Assembly: GCA_017163975.1 (NCBI GenBank)
Contig: JAFFSR010000227.1
Coordinates: 8,298,501 to 8,362,500 of the forward strand
DNA: 64,000 nt
Origin: Anastatus disparis
Taxonomy: Eukaryota; Arthropoda; Insecta; Hymenoptera; Eupelmidae
Direction of reading: 5' to 3'
Shown here: piece by piece, positions 48,150 through 60,360 of the stretch
Position numbering within the stretch: position 1 is the stretch's first letter
Layout of the letters: the number at the start of each line of letters is the position of its first letter
Made by a program: the position numbers and the translations under genes
Notes under the pieces: model-generated
The model's input: the letters and a program-made list of their open reading frames with translations, nothing else
Databases searched by the model: none
Told to the model about the DNA's origin: nothing

Positions 48150-48560
48150 CGGATTAAGTTTATCGTAAGAATTGACGATAAAATATAAGCGCGCCGATAA
48201 AATGTTAGAATGTACAGGTGACGGAAGATCAACGAATACTGACTGAAGCGTCTCGTGAAAACGACGTCGGCGTCGCGACGGTAACATACACTTAGAGATA
48301 CACATACATAAGCGCGCGCGCGCAAACATTGAAAGCAAAATATATAACACAAACGTTTCGGGGCGTTCGAGTTAAAGTTAAGCGCTTGCGCAATACCCGC
48401 GAGCAACGAGTGACTATGTTCTTCTTCTTCTTCTTTTTTTTCTCTCGTTGCGTGAAGAAAAAAAAAAAAAAAGAAGAAGAGGATCTTCGAGTGTGTGTAT
48501 GGGTGTAAGTGTGCGAGGAGAGAATATGCCGGAGTCGAGATTAAATTAAAGTTACCAGTG
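48150..48560. promoter_or_regulatory. CpG-richer promoter-like region, possibly bidirectional
   Basis: This stretch has the densest CpG of the window: GACGTCGGCGTCGCGACGG around 48264-48281, a CGCGCGCGCG run at 48312-48322 and GCGCTTGCGCAATACCCGCG near 48381-48400. On its left, the minus-strand candidate first coding exon begins at 47905. On its right, a plus-strand stretch ends in a near-consensus donor CAGTG|GTGAGTG (exon end 48560), whose only ATG (near 48526) meets a stop after seven codons, as for a 5' UTR. No convincing TATA box is seen. In insects, local CpG and G/C enrichment often marks broad promoters; the bidirectional reading is inference. Confidence 0.35.
48420..48482. repeat. 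TTC/GAA low-complexity hairpin
   Basis: A (TTC)n-T8 tract (48420-48440) and an A15-(GAA)n tract (48458-48481) face each other across CTCTCGTTGCGTGAAG. An outer GCAACGAG at 48403-48410 pairs with CTCGTTGC at 48443-48450. The result is a strong potential stem-loop inside the putative 5' UTR/promoter. Confidence 0.6.
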
Positions 48561-48986
48561 GTGAGTGTGTTTTCTTTTTTTTCCAGAGGTATTGTTTTTT
48601 TTTTATCAAAGAGAAAAAGAGAGGGTGTCGATTGCGAGAGATCCGGTAAACGTTGGGTTTTTTTTAAATTTAGGAGGTGGTTTGAGCTTAGCTTGAAAGT
48701 TTTAAGATCTTGGTTTATGGTATTAATGATTTATGTTTGGAAAGTTTTTGAACTAATTTTTTTTTTCAAGTCTGTATAAGCAAGCAATTTTTTTTAATTA
48801 AATGAACTTTTAGATTTTTAAAATGTTTTAGAGAAAATAATTTTACAAAGTTCGTAGAATGTTTTATAATCATCGATAAATTTTAAGTTTTAATGCTTTT
48901 ATCTTTAATCATCGCATTCATGAAAAATCTTTATTTTTTATAAATAAATCTAAAATTTAATTACTTTGAATAAGTATTTATCGTTC

Positions 48987-49114
48987 CCCTGGTAGAAATC
49001 TTACTGGGTTTCTAGCTAGAAATAAGCGAGACCCTTAAAACATAGCTTTTAGCTACTGATTTTGGCTCATTATTATTAGCTTAACGGGTGAAACCTGTTA
49101 ACCTTCTACCAAGG
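48987..49114. mobile_element. Small MITE, about 128 bp
   Basis: CCCTGGTAGAAATCTTACTG followed by GGTTTC at the left is mirrored by GAAACCTGTTAACCTTCTACC followed by AAGG at the right, about 28 bp at roughly 75 percent identity by eye. The inner region TAGCTTTTAGCTA is also partly palindromic. There is no coding capacity. Confidence 0.55.
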
Positions 49115-52100
49115 TCAATATCAAATTTAATAAATTGTATCTATGTATAACATTCGTATATAAAAAAATTGTCTAATTTCAACGCATCATTTAATGATAT
49201 TATTAATTGATAAAAAATAAATTAATTATTGAACAAATTAATTATTTTAATGATTTTTATATTAATGTTGAATAAAATTCATAACTTAATTAAGTTCAAA
49301 CCAACGTAAAAACTGAACAAATTTCTTTTCCATGCATTGTATAAATGTCTTATAATTTCACGATTTTCCTTTTAGCTTTCGTGATCTCTTTCGTGCATAA
49401 GAGAGAGCAAAAAAGAGCAAATATTCTCATGTGGTCAGACGAAACTTTCAGCAAAGAGATTTGAGATTGCTTTTCGAGATAATTTTGTTTTGATCGACAA
49501 AAAAAAAGAAAATAAATTGATACTCGAAAATCTTCTTAGATTTGCTACAAGAAAGTAAAAGTTTTTATCAGTATTGAAAGAAAGAATGTCGTATGCGAAT
49601 ATTATACAGCGTATACAATATCCCACACATATTGTAAGATGATTTTTCATATAGTAAAAGAAAAAAAAAGAACTTAAGAGTATCAATATTTCTTTAACTT
49701 TTCCATCATTTTCTTTTCTTTAAAAGGAAATATATTTCTAATACATACACACACACATACCCGCACAAATACACACACATGCTTGTACGTCTCGTGATAT
49801 CGTATTTTCTTCAATTTCATGAAAACTTTGCGTGCAAGAAAATGTATAGCTGCGTGTATGCAGAAAAACATTTGAGATCGTAAGAAAGATTTAAGACGGT
49901 TATACCGAAGATCGTTTTTTTCTTTACAACGTTGTATATATTATAGTTAATTTAGTACCTTATTTTTTCATTAAGACTTCTCGCGTGTTACACTAATGTG
50001 TAATATATATTAAGGGAAATTATAAGATGAGGAAAAAATATTATATTATTACTAACGTAAATTTTTTATTAATAAATTAATGCGCTAAGCTTTTTTTTTT
50101 ATTTTAATAAAAGGTCAATGTGTTTATCAAAAGCTATATATTTTAAATAAAATAATGTTTATATAAAAATTGAGGAAAAAATCAAAAGTTGGATTATTAT
50201 TATTTCTTATGATTTTGAATTTAATTGAAATTATAAATGAATTCAGTTAATGTATTCAATTTAATGTATCCAATTAATCTTTAGAAACCTGTTTTAATAT
50301 TCCTAATGAAGTAATGTAATTTTTCTAAGAGTATTTATTTTATTACAAAGCTTCTCTAATGATAGTTTTTAATTATCTCTGAGTTTATGAGAGTCACATA
50401 TCATATTCTTAATTACATAAAATATTACAACATTTTTTCATTAAAAATTTTCAAGAAGTTCAAATTAATTCCATTCTGAATTAATAAATCATGCAAATCA
50501 GATGATCAATTTGAAATGTTCAAATAGAATTTCGTACAATTTATTTTATTTTACTAACATTTTTCTACAATCTAAATAATAATCAAACCATATATTTACA
50601 TTTAATTAAAAAAAAAGACCGAAAATTATCATAATTGAAATTCACGAAAAAAATGAATGCTAAACATACAATTGAATCCCATTTTATTATCTTATATCTT
50701 TTGTTGAAAGAGCGATACATATCTCATATGTCTAGTTAAATCGAGGAGAAGGTGTGGGTCGGGGGGGGAGGAAGGTTGGAGAAGGAATTTCGAAACTAAA
50801 AGAGGTGCTGTCATCCTTGTCAGTTGATCTCTCTATGGCTCTTGATATCTGACATTCGTGACAATTCGATGGTATGTATATATATACATACGGCTCTTTG
50901 GAAATCTATCGAGAAATCCCCTTTAGGTGAAAAAAGATCGTTCTCGTTTTCTAGCTTTTATTTTCTTTTCTTTCTTTATTTTTCTTTTTTTATCAACGTT
51001 AAAAGTATACGTAAATGTAATTTGCTAACACACCTTTACAAAATGCTTTGTAGCATGTCAATTTAAGCTTTGTAATAGATGCACTAGTTTAAGTGCTTTT
51101 TTATATCATCTTTTTTTTTCTTCTTTATTTTCGTTTCTTTTTGAAATAATTAAAATATTGATTTTTCCATCGGACAAAGTCATTAAAAAATATGTTTTAA
51201 TTTTCAGTTTTTAAAAGCTTTTTGTAATTCACACATCAATTCTATCAGTCGTGATTTTTCGTTTTAGTTTTTAATAAATTTTTCTTTTATTAAACACATG
51301 TCTTCACGTGATATTTAGTTTGATAATAAATTTTTTTCAAATGTTAGATGGATTGAATTGAAGATAAAATAAGTATTTACTATTTTGGCCAAAATAATGC
51401 AGTGAGAATGTCTCAAAAAAAATTTCTTCATTCTAGTATATGATTTATAAACGCATAATATTGTATATAATAGATAAGAAAGCATAAAGTGGAAAAAATA
51501 AAATTTCAAATTATAGTCATTCTTTTGAATTGTAATTTTAATGAAATTACAATTTTTTTATTAAACATAGAGTACGGTTAGGTGTACAATAAAGATATTC
51601 CGGCTATTTTAATTATTACGTAACATTTACTGCTACTCATAACAGGATATTAATGAGACATCTTAATGTAATGAGTGATTTAAAAAGTTAATCTTTTCTG
51701 TAAAAGACTGAAAGGGTTGGGCATATTTTTTTGGAATAAATTTTCATTTACTAGTTTTGTAATATAATGAATGCAAAATTTTTTAAATGCTTTTGATTAA
51801 TTAAAATAATTACTTAAAAATCTAATTCTTATTCAACATTTCAATTTAATTGATTGTTATTTTTCAATTTTGTATATATTCATAAAATAAATTATTCATC
51901 TTTAACATGAATAATTAAATTACATAGCAATGTAAAATCATTACCACTCTGAATATTCTAAAATTACTTCGAAATCCGTTTTCATTTACCATGAACCTTC
52001 AGAAACCTTTGGAACTAATAATCTAATAATCAGCGTACGACAACTACGACGAGACTTGATCGAGACTCTAATTATCATAACAGTTCCTAAAAGAGGGGGT

Positions 52101-54639
52101 GCGATAGAAGGAAACTGGTATGAGAGATACAAGTTAATTGCCTTGAACCTACATATATATGTATATATATATTGAAAGGGTGAAAATGAACTACTAAATA
52201 GTATATATAAAGGTAAAAGGTCTCTTTATACAGTTAATGTAGTTAACGAAGCATGAAATTCAAAACGATCGTACGAAACTTACCTAGTACAGGTATCGTA
52301 ATGATATATGACAAATCGAAAAACTGACACTTTGTAACTCTTGTTTTTTTTTATACGTATATTGAATAATATAAATGTTGCATGGCGCGTAAAAGTTTTA
52401 TTTTATACAGCTGTTTTATGATTCTAGTTTTTATCTCTCAACAGTCTGTGATTTTTTATGATGCATTTTTTTTGTAGGGAAGTTGTACGGCATACTGTTT
52501 GAGAAAAATTTTATTGTTAAGAATAATAAATATTTATTTATTCTTTATCCATTTTGTAAAAGTTATTTGTATATTTAAGTTTTTAGTTTGTCATGTAAGA
52601 CGTGTATTTTTTTAATAAATTGAATCCTTTTAATTAAAAATGTAGGTCAGTGTTGTACAAGAATAAATCTTAAGGTAAAGTAGAACCTCTAAATTATTGT
52701 ATAAATAAATCACAATAAATTATTGGCCGGAGGATTAATTGTAAGAAAGAATTTAGATAAAGATAATGTTAACAATCTTCATGTAATTCTTAAGATTAAG
52801 GGATAACATGAATCTGCTAATAAATTTGTTCTTTACTATTTTTAGTTTTATGGTTCTTTAGATTTTAAGATCAATGTATTGCTTGATTTAAAATATTTAA
52901 CTATTGTTTTTTTATTTTTTAAAGAATTCTTATAATTTTTTCGTAGTTTTACATTTTTTTAAAATGCTGCTGTAAAAAAGTGACCATAAACATCATGTTG
53001 ATATCAATGAAATAACTTGAACATTTTACTCTCGATACATTAGACAATATAAATATATTTCCATTCACAATAATTCTTAGTAACAAAAAATTATATCGTT
53101 CAGTTTAACAAAATTTATGAGAAGATATATTTAGCTCTATGAGTTTTTCAAATATTGAGTCATGCATAAGTACTTTCCAGTAAATTTATTGTTCCAAATT
53201 ACTTCTATAAAAAAGAAGATAAATAAATTCGGTATCTTCAACAAAAAGAAAATATGCTAAACAAAATTGATTTATTCGCTTAATTAAATTTTACCATAGC
53301 AATCTTGATTTTCCTTTTGCTGAACAGACTTTTTTTTATTGATAAACGAACCTTTTAATATTATTAATGTTATGCAAACTTTATATTAATTTTAAAAAAT
53401 GTCATCCTGCTAATTTAAAAATAAGAAAAAAATGTTGTAATCTTTGACAGTCATTGGCAATGATGACAAAAATTTTCATTAAAGAATTTTATTAAAAAAG
53501 GGTATTTTGAAAATTTTAATTAGCGTTCATCAGCGAAAAAAAAAATAATTTTATCATTAATTTAACAAATTTAACGTAAAAAATATTAAAATTTTGTTAA
53601 AGAGAGCTACGACCAGTTCCATCTGACCAATATATATAAATTTAAATATTATTAGATAACTTTAAACTACGTGCGCCGTATACGTCGCATACGTCGGCAA
53701 CTTTATAAAGTTGAAAATATCAAAAAGAATTATTTAATATTTCATTATATAAATATTCATTATTTTTAAAGCTTTTAATATACAACTTTGGAGATTTATA
53801 TATTTCTTATATATTTATAAAATATTAGCTTATATTGTGAAATAAAATTAATTAAACCACATAATATCTACATTCAACTCTTATTTTTTAATATATCCAG
53901 TTATCATTTCTTAATCATTAACGATAACATTAAAAAAATAAAAAATAATTTGTAGTTAAATATTTAAATTTTAATTTCTTAAAGAATATTTAACTTTTTC
54001 GTATCTTAAGTTTCTAAGACAAACACTTAACAAGTTTCTTAATTATCGATAGCAGATATTGCTGTTATGCACACAAATTGATTAAGTATAATAATAAGTG
54101 ATAAGTAGTAATGTTTAGTATCAGTCAGCCGTGAGTTTATTCTGCATTAAGTTAAATTTAATTTTTTTATTTATCTTATAAACGAATAAAATTTAATTAG
54201 CGAGTTAAACTTTTATAAATATTCGAATATAATTTAAGGATAATATTAATAATGATATTAATTAATTTAATAATAATATTACTTCATTTTCAAACGAAGA
54301 CATTTTTCTTTTTTTTTTTTAAATATTCACTAGTTTAAAAAGTAAAGATTTCAAGAAAAATATATCAAATAAATTCTATTTTAAAGAACAAAGAAATTGA
54401 AACGAAAAACTTATATCAGATAGAAAATAATTACGCATCTTCTAACCAATATTCAAAAGCTTTGAAAGATGATAAAGAGAAACGTGGTAGTATAAGAATG
54501 AAAAGCAATTTCCGGAACTAGAAATCTCAAAAACCAAAGTACGTTTGAAACGACATGTCTTTGAAGTAATAGAAAAAAGAAATGCATAAAGTCTCTCCTT
54601 CTTTTCCTCTTTCTTTCCGTTTTCTTTTTTCTGTTATAG
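49115..54639. other. No gene seen
   Basis: A/T-rich, intron-like. A G-run (GGGTCGGGGGGGGAGG) at 50756-50771 sits in a mixed island, 50730-50880; another mixed island lies at 52030-52150. Confidence 0.45.
49741..49785. repeat. CA microsatellite
   Basis: ATACACACACACATACCCGC followed by ACAAATACACACACATG is an interrupted CA repeat. Confidence 0.85.
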
Positions 54640-54722
54640 AGGAAAAAGTAACGGAAGATGAAACCGCGTCAACCGCACGAACTCTTCCTTTTTTAAGATA
54701 TAAACATCTAGTCCTCGTTTAT
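54640..54722 (+). CDS. Candidate exon behind a polypyrimidine acceptor
   Basis: The acceptor TTTCTTTTTTCTGTTATAG (ending 54639) is followed by a frame reading EEKVTEDETASTARTLPFLR and then YKHLVLVY. The first part, acidic and Thr-rich, looks coding. The donor is uncertain: the best is TAT|GTATAT at 54723. The same frame is open from an ATG at 54582 with 66 codons in total, but the part before the acceptor is Ser/Phe-rich noise typical of a pyrimidine tract. The phase is not simply compatible with the exon at 62933. Confidence 0.2.
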
Positions 54723-55689
54723 GTATATATAGAAAGACGATCGATATTTCATCAACTATGTAATCGAATAATATATCCGTGATCCTCACTTAATTTTATA
54801 AAATGTCTTATAACAAACAAATTAAAAAGATGGCTGGTGAAGGAAAAACCTTATTTTTAAAATGTGAAACTTATATAAGAAATATGTTTAAAAATATGGA
54901 TATGATTTTTAATTATGAATGATATGTACACGAGTATGTACACATAAATATTTTATCGGACCTTATTTTTGAAATGAAAAGATTATGGTATCAGTGAACC
55001 TAAATATCAGTTAACCGATTCCATCTCAAATTATGCAGGCTGAGTGGACACCTACCTCTCCGAGTCACCTAAGAATTTTTTTTATTCTACTCTGAAAATA
55101 AGCGCATACGTATTTTATATACTATACACATTCATCTATTAGGTGTACGTACACGAATACATGTCTGAAATGCACTCACTCCTGTAATATGTGTTGTATC
55201 TACCACGTATGTACATTTACTATGTGGATATAAAATTATTTTTTTTTATTTTTTTAACCAAAATAACCCAAATACCACACATTCGAAAATATAGTTCTTG
55301 AGGCTAGCTATCTGTAAAAAAAATGAAACAAAAAGAGCTTTTTTGAAAAAAATGCAGTTTTCATTTTTTACAAAAAGTTCAATTTTTGTTCTTTTGTAAA
55401 AAAAAAAATAAATAAAAAAGAGTGGAATCGAAAGAGTATTTTCCATAGCATTGAATAAACATAGATTTATTCATAAGGGTGCGTAAAAAGATGAAGTAGA
55501 ACGATTAAAAAAAAATTTTTCGATTCTTGAGAATCGAAAATTTATGAACTATTTTTCAAAAGTGTATAAAATATATGTATGCCCTTAATTTAATAATAAA
55601 ATAATATAAATATCCAATATTTACAGTGATTTCAATTAATTTAAAATATTTTTTCTATTTTATTTAAAATCTAAATAAAAAAAAAAAGG

Positions 55690-55812
55690 TGTTTATTTTA
55701 TAGAAAGAAAAAAATTTATAAGAGTAGTTAAATTATAACATTTAATGCGCAATCACATAAAATAAAATTGAAAGCTAATAAAGTAGACTTTACAAAGACG
55801 TATTATGAAAAA
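55690..55812. repeat. Second dispersed repeat, copy A
   Basis: About 97 bases (55716-55812) match 62494-62590 with roughly ten mismatches, including the exact block GATAAAGTAGACTTTACAAAG except at one base, and CGTATTATGAAAAAAA at the right end. The left portion (TTTATAGAAAGAAAAAAATTT) also resembles the other copy but with an indel. The class is unknown; the A-run end suggests a retroposed fragment. Confidence 0.75.
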
Positions 55813-55860
55813 AAAAATTAAAATCGAACACGGACGATTGACAGGATTCTGATTTGTTTA

Positions 55861-56052
55861 AATTTATTTAACCTCGCTGTATTTCAGCTATCATTGCGAT
55901 GCTAATTAGCGATGGAGGTCGTCGGTATGTTTATGAGCAAAGCACATGTAACGTACAGTGGTGCTTGTATAAATCAGCCGAGAGCGAGACTCGAACTCGG
56001 GACCTCGAGATTGCGAATCCATTGCTCTACCGACTGAGCCACTGACGGCCTC
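55861..56052 (-). mobile_element. tRNA-derived SINE, copy 8
   Basis: The minus-strand copy has its head at 56030-56052 (GAGGCCGTCAGTGGCTCAGTCGG). Box B is altered (GTTCGAGTCT). The 3' end reads TTTAACCTCGCTGTATTTCAGC with one change in the conserved AACGTCGCTG. A second dispersed repeat lies 50 bp beyond its 3' end (55690-55812). Confidence 0.92.
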
Positions 56053-56795
56053 ATTTAAAGCATTAATTTTATCATACATAGAACCAAAGAGTTTGAAAAG
56101 AAAACAAAATTTATTGGGACTCGTTATTGTTAAAGTACGGATACACCTAAATAGCCTTTTAAGAAAGTATTTTGAAAACAAATATTTCAAATGAGAATGT
56201 CAGGTTTTCAATAAAAAATTATATTAACAATTTTGGTTATAATTAATGAATTAAATTTTAGGGTGCGGAGTCTATTATTGTTAATGCAGATCTGTAATTT
56301 TTATTTTTAAAATAAAAAAAATTTAATTGCCTACGCTTAAATGAAGATGATTTAAATAATTGGTGAATGTGATCTTCAGCCAATATAATAAGATAAATAT
56401 TTTTATTTGAAATTGTTTCAAAGATAATTTTTTAACCATTTATTTAATTAATCATATTGATATTTTTAGAACATTCTGTATAAAATCTATTCAACTTGTA
56501 ACGGTAGTGACAAATGAAAATGATCAAATTATTTTCTGAATCTTTTTAAAAACCAATCAATATTTAACGTAAATATTTTCTTCAATTAATCTATCATCAT
56601 AATTAATTCAAATAAAAAATAATGTAAATATTTTCTAAAAAATAAAAAATCACTTTAAAAGTTACATAAGTAATTAAAATTGTTTTCCCTAAACAATACA
56701 TTATGAAAATACGGATAGCAACAAAGAGGACGATATTGACAATAGAAAAGAGAATAAAAAAAAAGAGAAAAAGAAAAGTATATTGCCTTACTCAC

Positions 56796-56938
56796 TGTCT
56801 TCGTTGTGGTGAAATAAAATTGATGCGGTATATCAAGCTTGGGTATGGTGTCTGACGACAAAGTTTCGCTTTACTGCTCAGCAGTGTCCCTTGATTGATG
56901 CCTTGCATCCTCAAACTACAAAGATTTATTATTTTCAT
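56796..56938 (-). CDS. Candidate exon with strong splice donor
   Basis: The minus-strand frame opens at ATG 56938-56936, with a second ATG at 56908-56906. It runs to a near-consensus donor AGACA|GTGAGTAAG (exon end 56796), leaving phase 2. The peptide begins MKIINLCSLRMQGINQGTLL and continues SSKAKLCRQTPYPSLIYRIN. The frame meets a stop at the first bases of the intron (CAG TGA). A possible acceptor TTTCTAG lies just before the first ATG, so this may be an internal or a first exon. The G/C content is clearly above the flanks. No family is recognised. Its exit phase differs from the 47791 exon, so the two cannot be simple alternative coding first exons joined to the same acceptor; it could be an untranslated exon. 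Confidence 0.3.
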
Positions 56939-57180
56939 GCTAGAAATTGATGTAAAAAAAGTGGGCGGGTGTATAGAATCATGGTAGATTTACTCTCTGC
57001 TATGTAAATATCTTCTTCTTTTTTTTTGTTTTGTTTCGTTTTTTTCTTCGAGCTTATGGAAAAAAAAAGATGGCTTTTATTGCAAAATGAATAAATGATT
57101 AGATCGTTAAACTTGACTGAATATTTGGAAATGTGTGGAACAACAAAGGTTCAATCAATGAATTTCATATATTTTTTTTT

Positions 57181-57374
57181 TTATTTTAACGTCGCTGTAT
57201 TTATGCTATCATTATGATGCTAATTAGCGACGAAGGTTTTCAATGTGTTTGTGAACAAAGCATATGTATCGTATACAGCGATGCTTGTATCAATCGATTG
57301 CCGCGAGCGGGATTCGAACTCGGAACCTCGAGATTATGAATCCATCGCTCTACCGACTGAGCCACTGATGACCT
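57181..57374 (-). mobile_element. tRNA-derived SINE, copy 9
   Basis: The minus-strand copy has intact box B (GGATTCGAAC on plus, 57310-57319) and box A (CCGACTGAGCCA near 57354-57365). A T-run at 57171-57182 is the complement of its A tail. Confidence 0.92.
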
Positions 57375-60231
57375 ACTATTTTATATTTAATATAATTTTA
57401 TATTTAATAGATTAAAAATTAATGGAAACTTTAAAACTTCATTTGGTTTTCATATTTTTATAATTTTTATATTTTAATAATCTGACTGATAGATATTACT
57501 CTCCAGTATTTGTATAAAATTTAAAAAAAAATTAGAGTATATATGGGTCGCATTATTATTAATTATTTTTTCGTTCAATGAAATTTTTGGAAAATTGATT
57601 TTTTTAATTATTATTTCTGATAGAATAGAAAATAATATGTAAAACTGTATTCTATTGATTTCGCCAATTGCAATTTTGTATTTGATTTTATTAAGGTTAA
57701 TAAAATAATTATAATATTTTAAAAAATATATTTTAAAATTTATATTAACAAAATTTCGTATGAATATTTAAATTTAATTTTAATGATTCAATACAATAAA
57801 AAAAATTTCTTTGTTCGTTTCAAATATCCATAGAGTGATAATTATTTACCAATTTAATAAATCATAAAAGATAATATCGCAAAGACAAGCAATATGTTGG
57901 ATTAAACAAAAAAAAATCATAAATGGCATAGCTTCCGGCAATTAGACGCATTTGTTTTATCTCATTCAAAATATTTCCGGAACTAAATACACCCACAGTA
58001 TATAACACTTGACTTAACTCGAAAACGAAAAAAAAAAAGGAAAGAAAAGATCTCGTGGTCGAGATTCGGGCGTTGACGTGCTTTGGCCATTATGGGCGAA
58101 TAGGGTGGTTAAGATGTACACACGTGATTATCATTCGTAATGCCTTGCTTTTTTTTTCGTTCTTTATTTCTAGATTCTTTCCTCTTTTTTTTCTACGTAT
58201 TTTTACGTCAGCTTGATATTATTGCGACAAATTAATTAACGCGCTTTCCTTGAGAGATTGGATCTACGTCGATCTCTCCTTTTTTCCCAAGATAAATGAG
58301 ATATGTGTCTTGTTATAATGGTCGGGACTTACTCCGTGAAATTAATGAACGATAGTCATCTTTTTTAAAAGAATCGTTTTTGTCATAATTTTCAATATCA
58401 TTTTTACGACAAGCAATAATAAATAAATCCTCGAAATTAAAAAACTTTATTTTTTCAAATCCCGCTAAATTGAAAGTTCATAAATTATTAAAATTCTTTT
58501 GAATCTGGAAAAATGTTGAAATATAATTTGAAAAATTTTTCTTTTCATTAATACTCGAGAGAAAGTTGAGCATGAAAAACGAATAGTAGTCTACTTACTA
58601 CATCCGACTTCTCTTTTACTTCCTACCTAAGTTTATGCGTAAAAGAAAATGCGCTTGCAACGTTATTAAATCAGTTTTTTTTTTATATTTCTTTGAGAAA
58701 TAAAAAGTGACTTTTATTTTCGTTTGTATACATTTTTATTAGGTTTCGTTTATTCATGTAAATGTTGAAATAAATGTGATTTCTATGTATATATTCTTGT
58801 CCAAATTATAGTCGATTTTCAAAAAAATATATGAAATAATTATGAGTAATATAAAAAAAATCTAAAAAAAAAGAAGGAGTAGCATCAATTTCATAATAAA
58901 GTGTAATACTTCAGGCTACTCGTAACATATTGCAAAGGAAAGCTCTTGAAGTGACCAGAAAATAAAGTAGAACCATCTAATAAAAAGGAAAAAAAAAACG
59001 AAAAACGACAGAGTATAAGGATTGCTCGGTAGAAAAATGCTACGACAAAGTGGTCTTTTCTTTCTTGCGTGCGTCGCGTCGCCTTGGAAAAACAAATGAA
59101 AAAAAAAGAGAAAAAAGGAATGTGTATATAGACAATAGTCTAGCTAGAAGCAAATTTAATCCTTCTTGGTTAAATCGAACATTCGCTTATCGAGTATTCT
59201 TTGATACTCCTCTCGGTTAACTCGGAGCTTGGCGATCCTTTTTAATCTCGATTGAACTTACTTTTTTCTCTCTCCGACAACAATAACGGCTACTCATGCG
59301 GTTAAAGGGGAAACGTATATATGGTAGTATTGAATTTTGAAAAAAAAGGAAAGAAAATAGAGCTCATGACTATTCTGTAGGAGCTTTTTCTTAGGTTTTT
59401 TTTTTAAATAATAATAAACTAAGGCATTAATAATGGAAAATTTATCAGGATTAGTTTCATCGTTATAAATATCTATTCATTATTGTTATTCAGGTTTGGC
59501 CGGCGCTATATTTCATACTTGGAACGAAACATGAGTTATCGTTGGGTTTCAAGTGTTAAAGTATTTTGATTTTTCGTCAAAATTCTTTTTTTTTTTTAAG
59601 ATTACTAATATCAGTGAATGATTAGAAAAACAATAATTTTAATGCATTATTCATTCATTTACTAATTATCGCTTTTTTAAAAACACTTTATAAATAATGT
59701 TTTCCCTTAATCATTTGAAAATAGCCATTTCTTGATATGTAATTTCGTTGTAGCTCATATTTTATTCAAAGCATGAAATATAACATTCCCAAAGTATATA
59801 AGGAATAATAAATGCGATTCGATGTAATCTTGTAACTAATCATTGCAGGCAACATTCTGTTATCAAAATAACGCTTAGCTATATAAATTTAGAAAAGAAA
59901 CAGTGAATATATAGAAGTTAATAAAACATTTTTAGATTGTTTAGTTTAAGGGCTATTTAACATATAGCCACTTTTAATTCATAATGTATTTTATGAAAAT
60001 TGGCATTGGTTTTATTTTCATTCCATTACTATAACTTTGATTTAACTTTCTGTGGAATAATAAAAAAAAAGTAACACAATAATTAAATGTCATTTTTTTT
60101 TGTAGAATTTAAAGTGTTGTCCGATCTACTCAATAAATGTCTTAAGGTTAAACGTGAAGTGTCAACATGAAATATCAAGATGATGTCACTAAACTAAGTG
60201 AGGGTAACTTCCTAGAGGTAACACTTGTAAA
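57375..60231. other. No gene seen
   Basis: Mixed islands at 58030-58340 (with a perfect GAGAGAT...ATCTCTC stem at 58252-58278) and 59010-59310 are G/C-richer than the surroundings and may be conserved regulatory DNA. No convincing frame. Confidence 0.45.
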
Positions 60232-60360
60232 ATGAGCTTTGAAAGTAAAAAAGAACGAAGGAGAAAAAATCCGGAGAAGAAAGATGAAGTAGAAGAGATC
60301 AAGAAGAAGAAGAAGAGAAAAAAACCCGAACGAAGATGTAGCGGTCATTTCGTACGTTAG
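60232..60360 (+). CDS. Lys/Arg/Glu-rich small ORF, 42 codons
   Basis: ATG 60232 to TAG 60358-60360 encodes MSFESKKERRRKNPEKKDEV, then EEIKKKKKRKKPERR and CSGHFVR. The extreme basic composition follows from a purine-rich tract with an AAG microsatellite (60300-60315), so it may be a by-product of repeat composition. It still has a clean ATG and a non-repetitive C-terminus, and on protein content it would suit a nuclear or nucleolar peptide. Confidence 0.15.
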   Translation: MSFESKKERRRKNPEKKDEVEEIKKKKKRKKPERRCSGHFVR

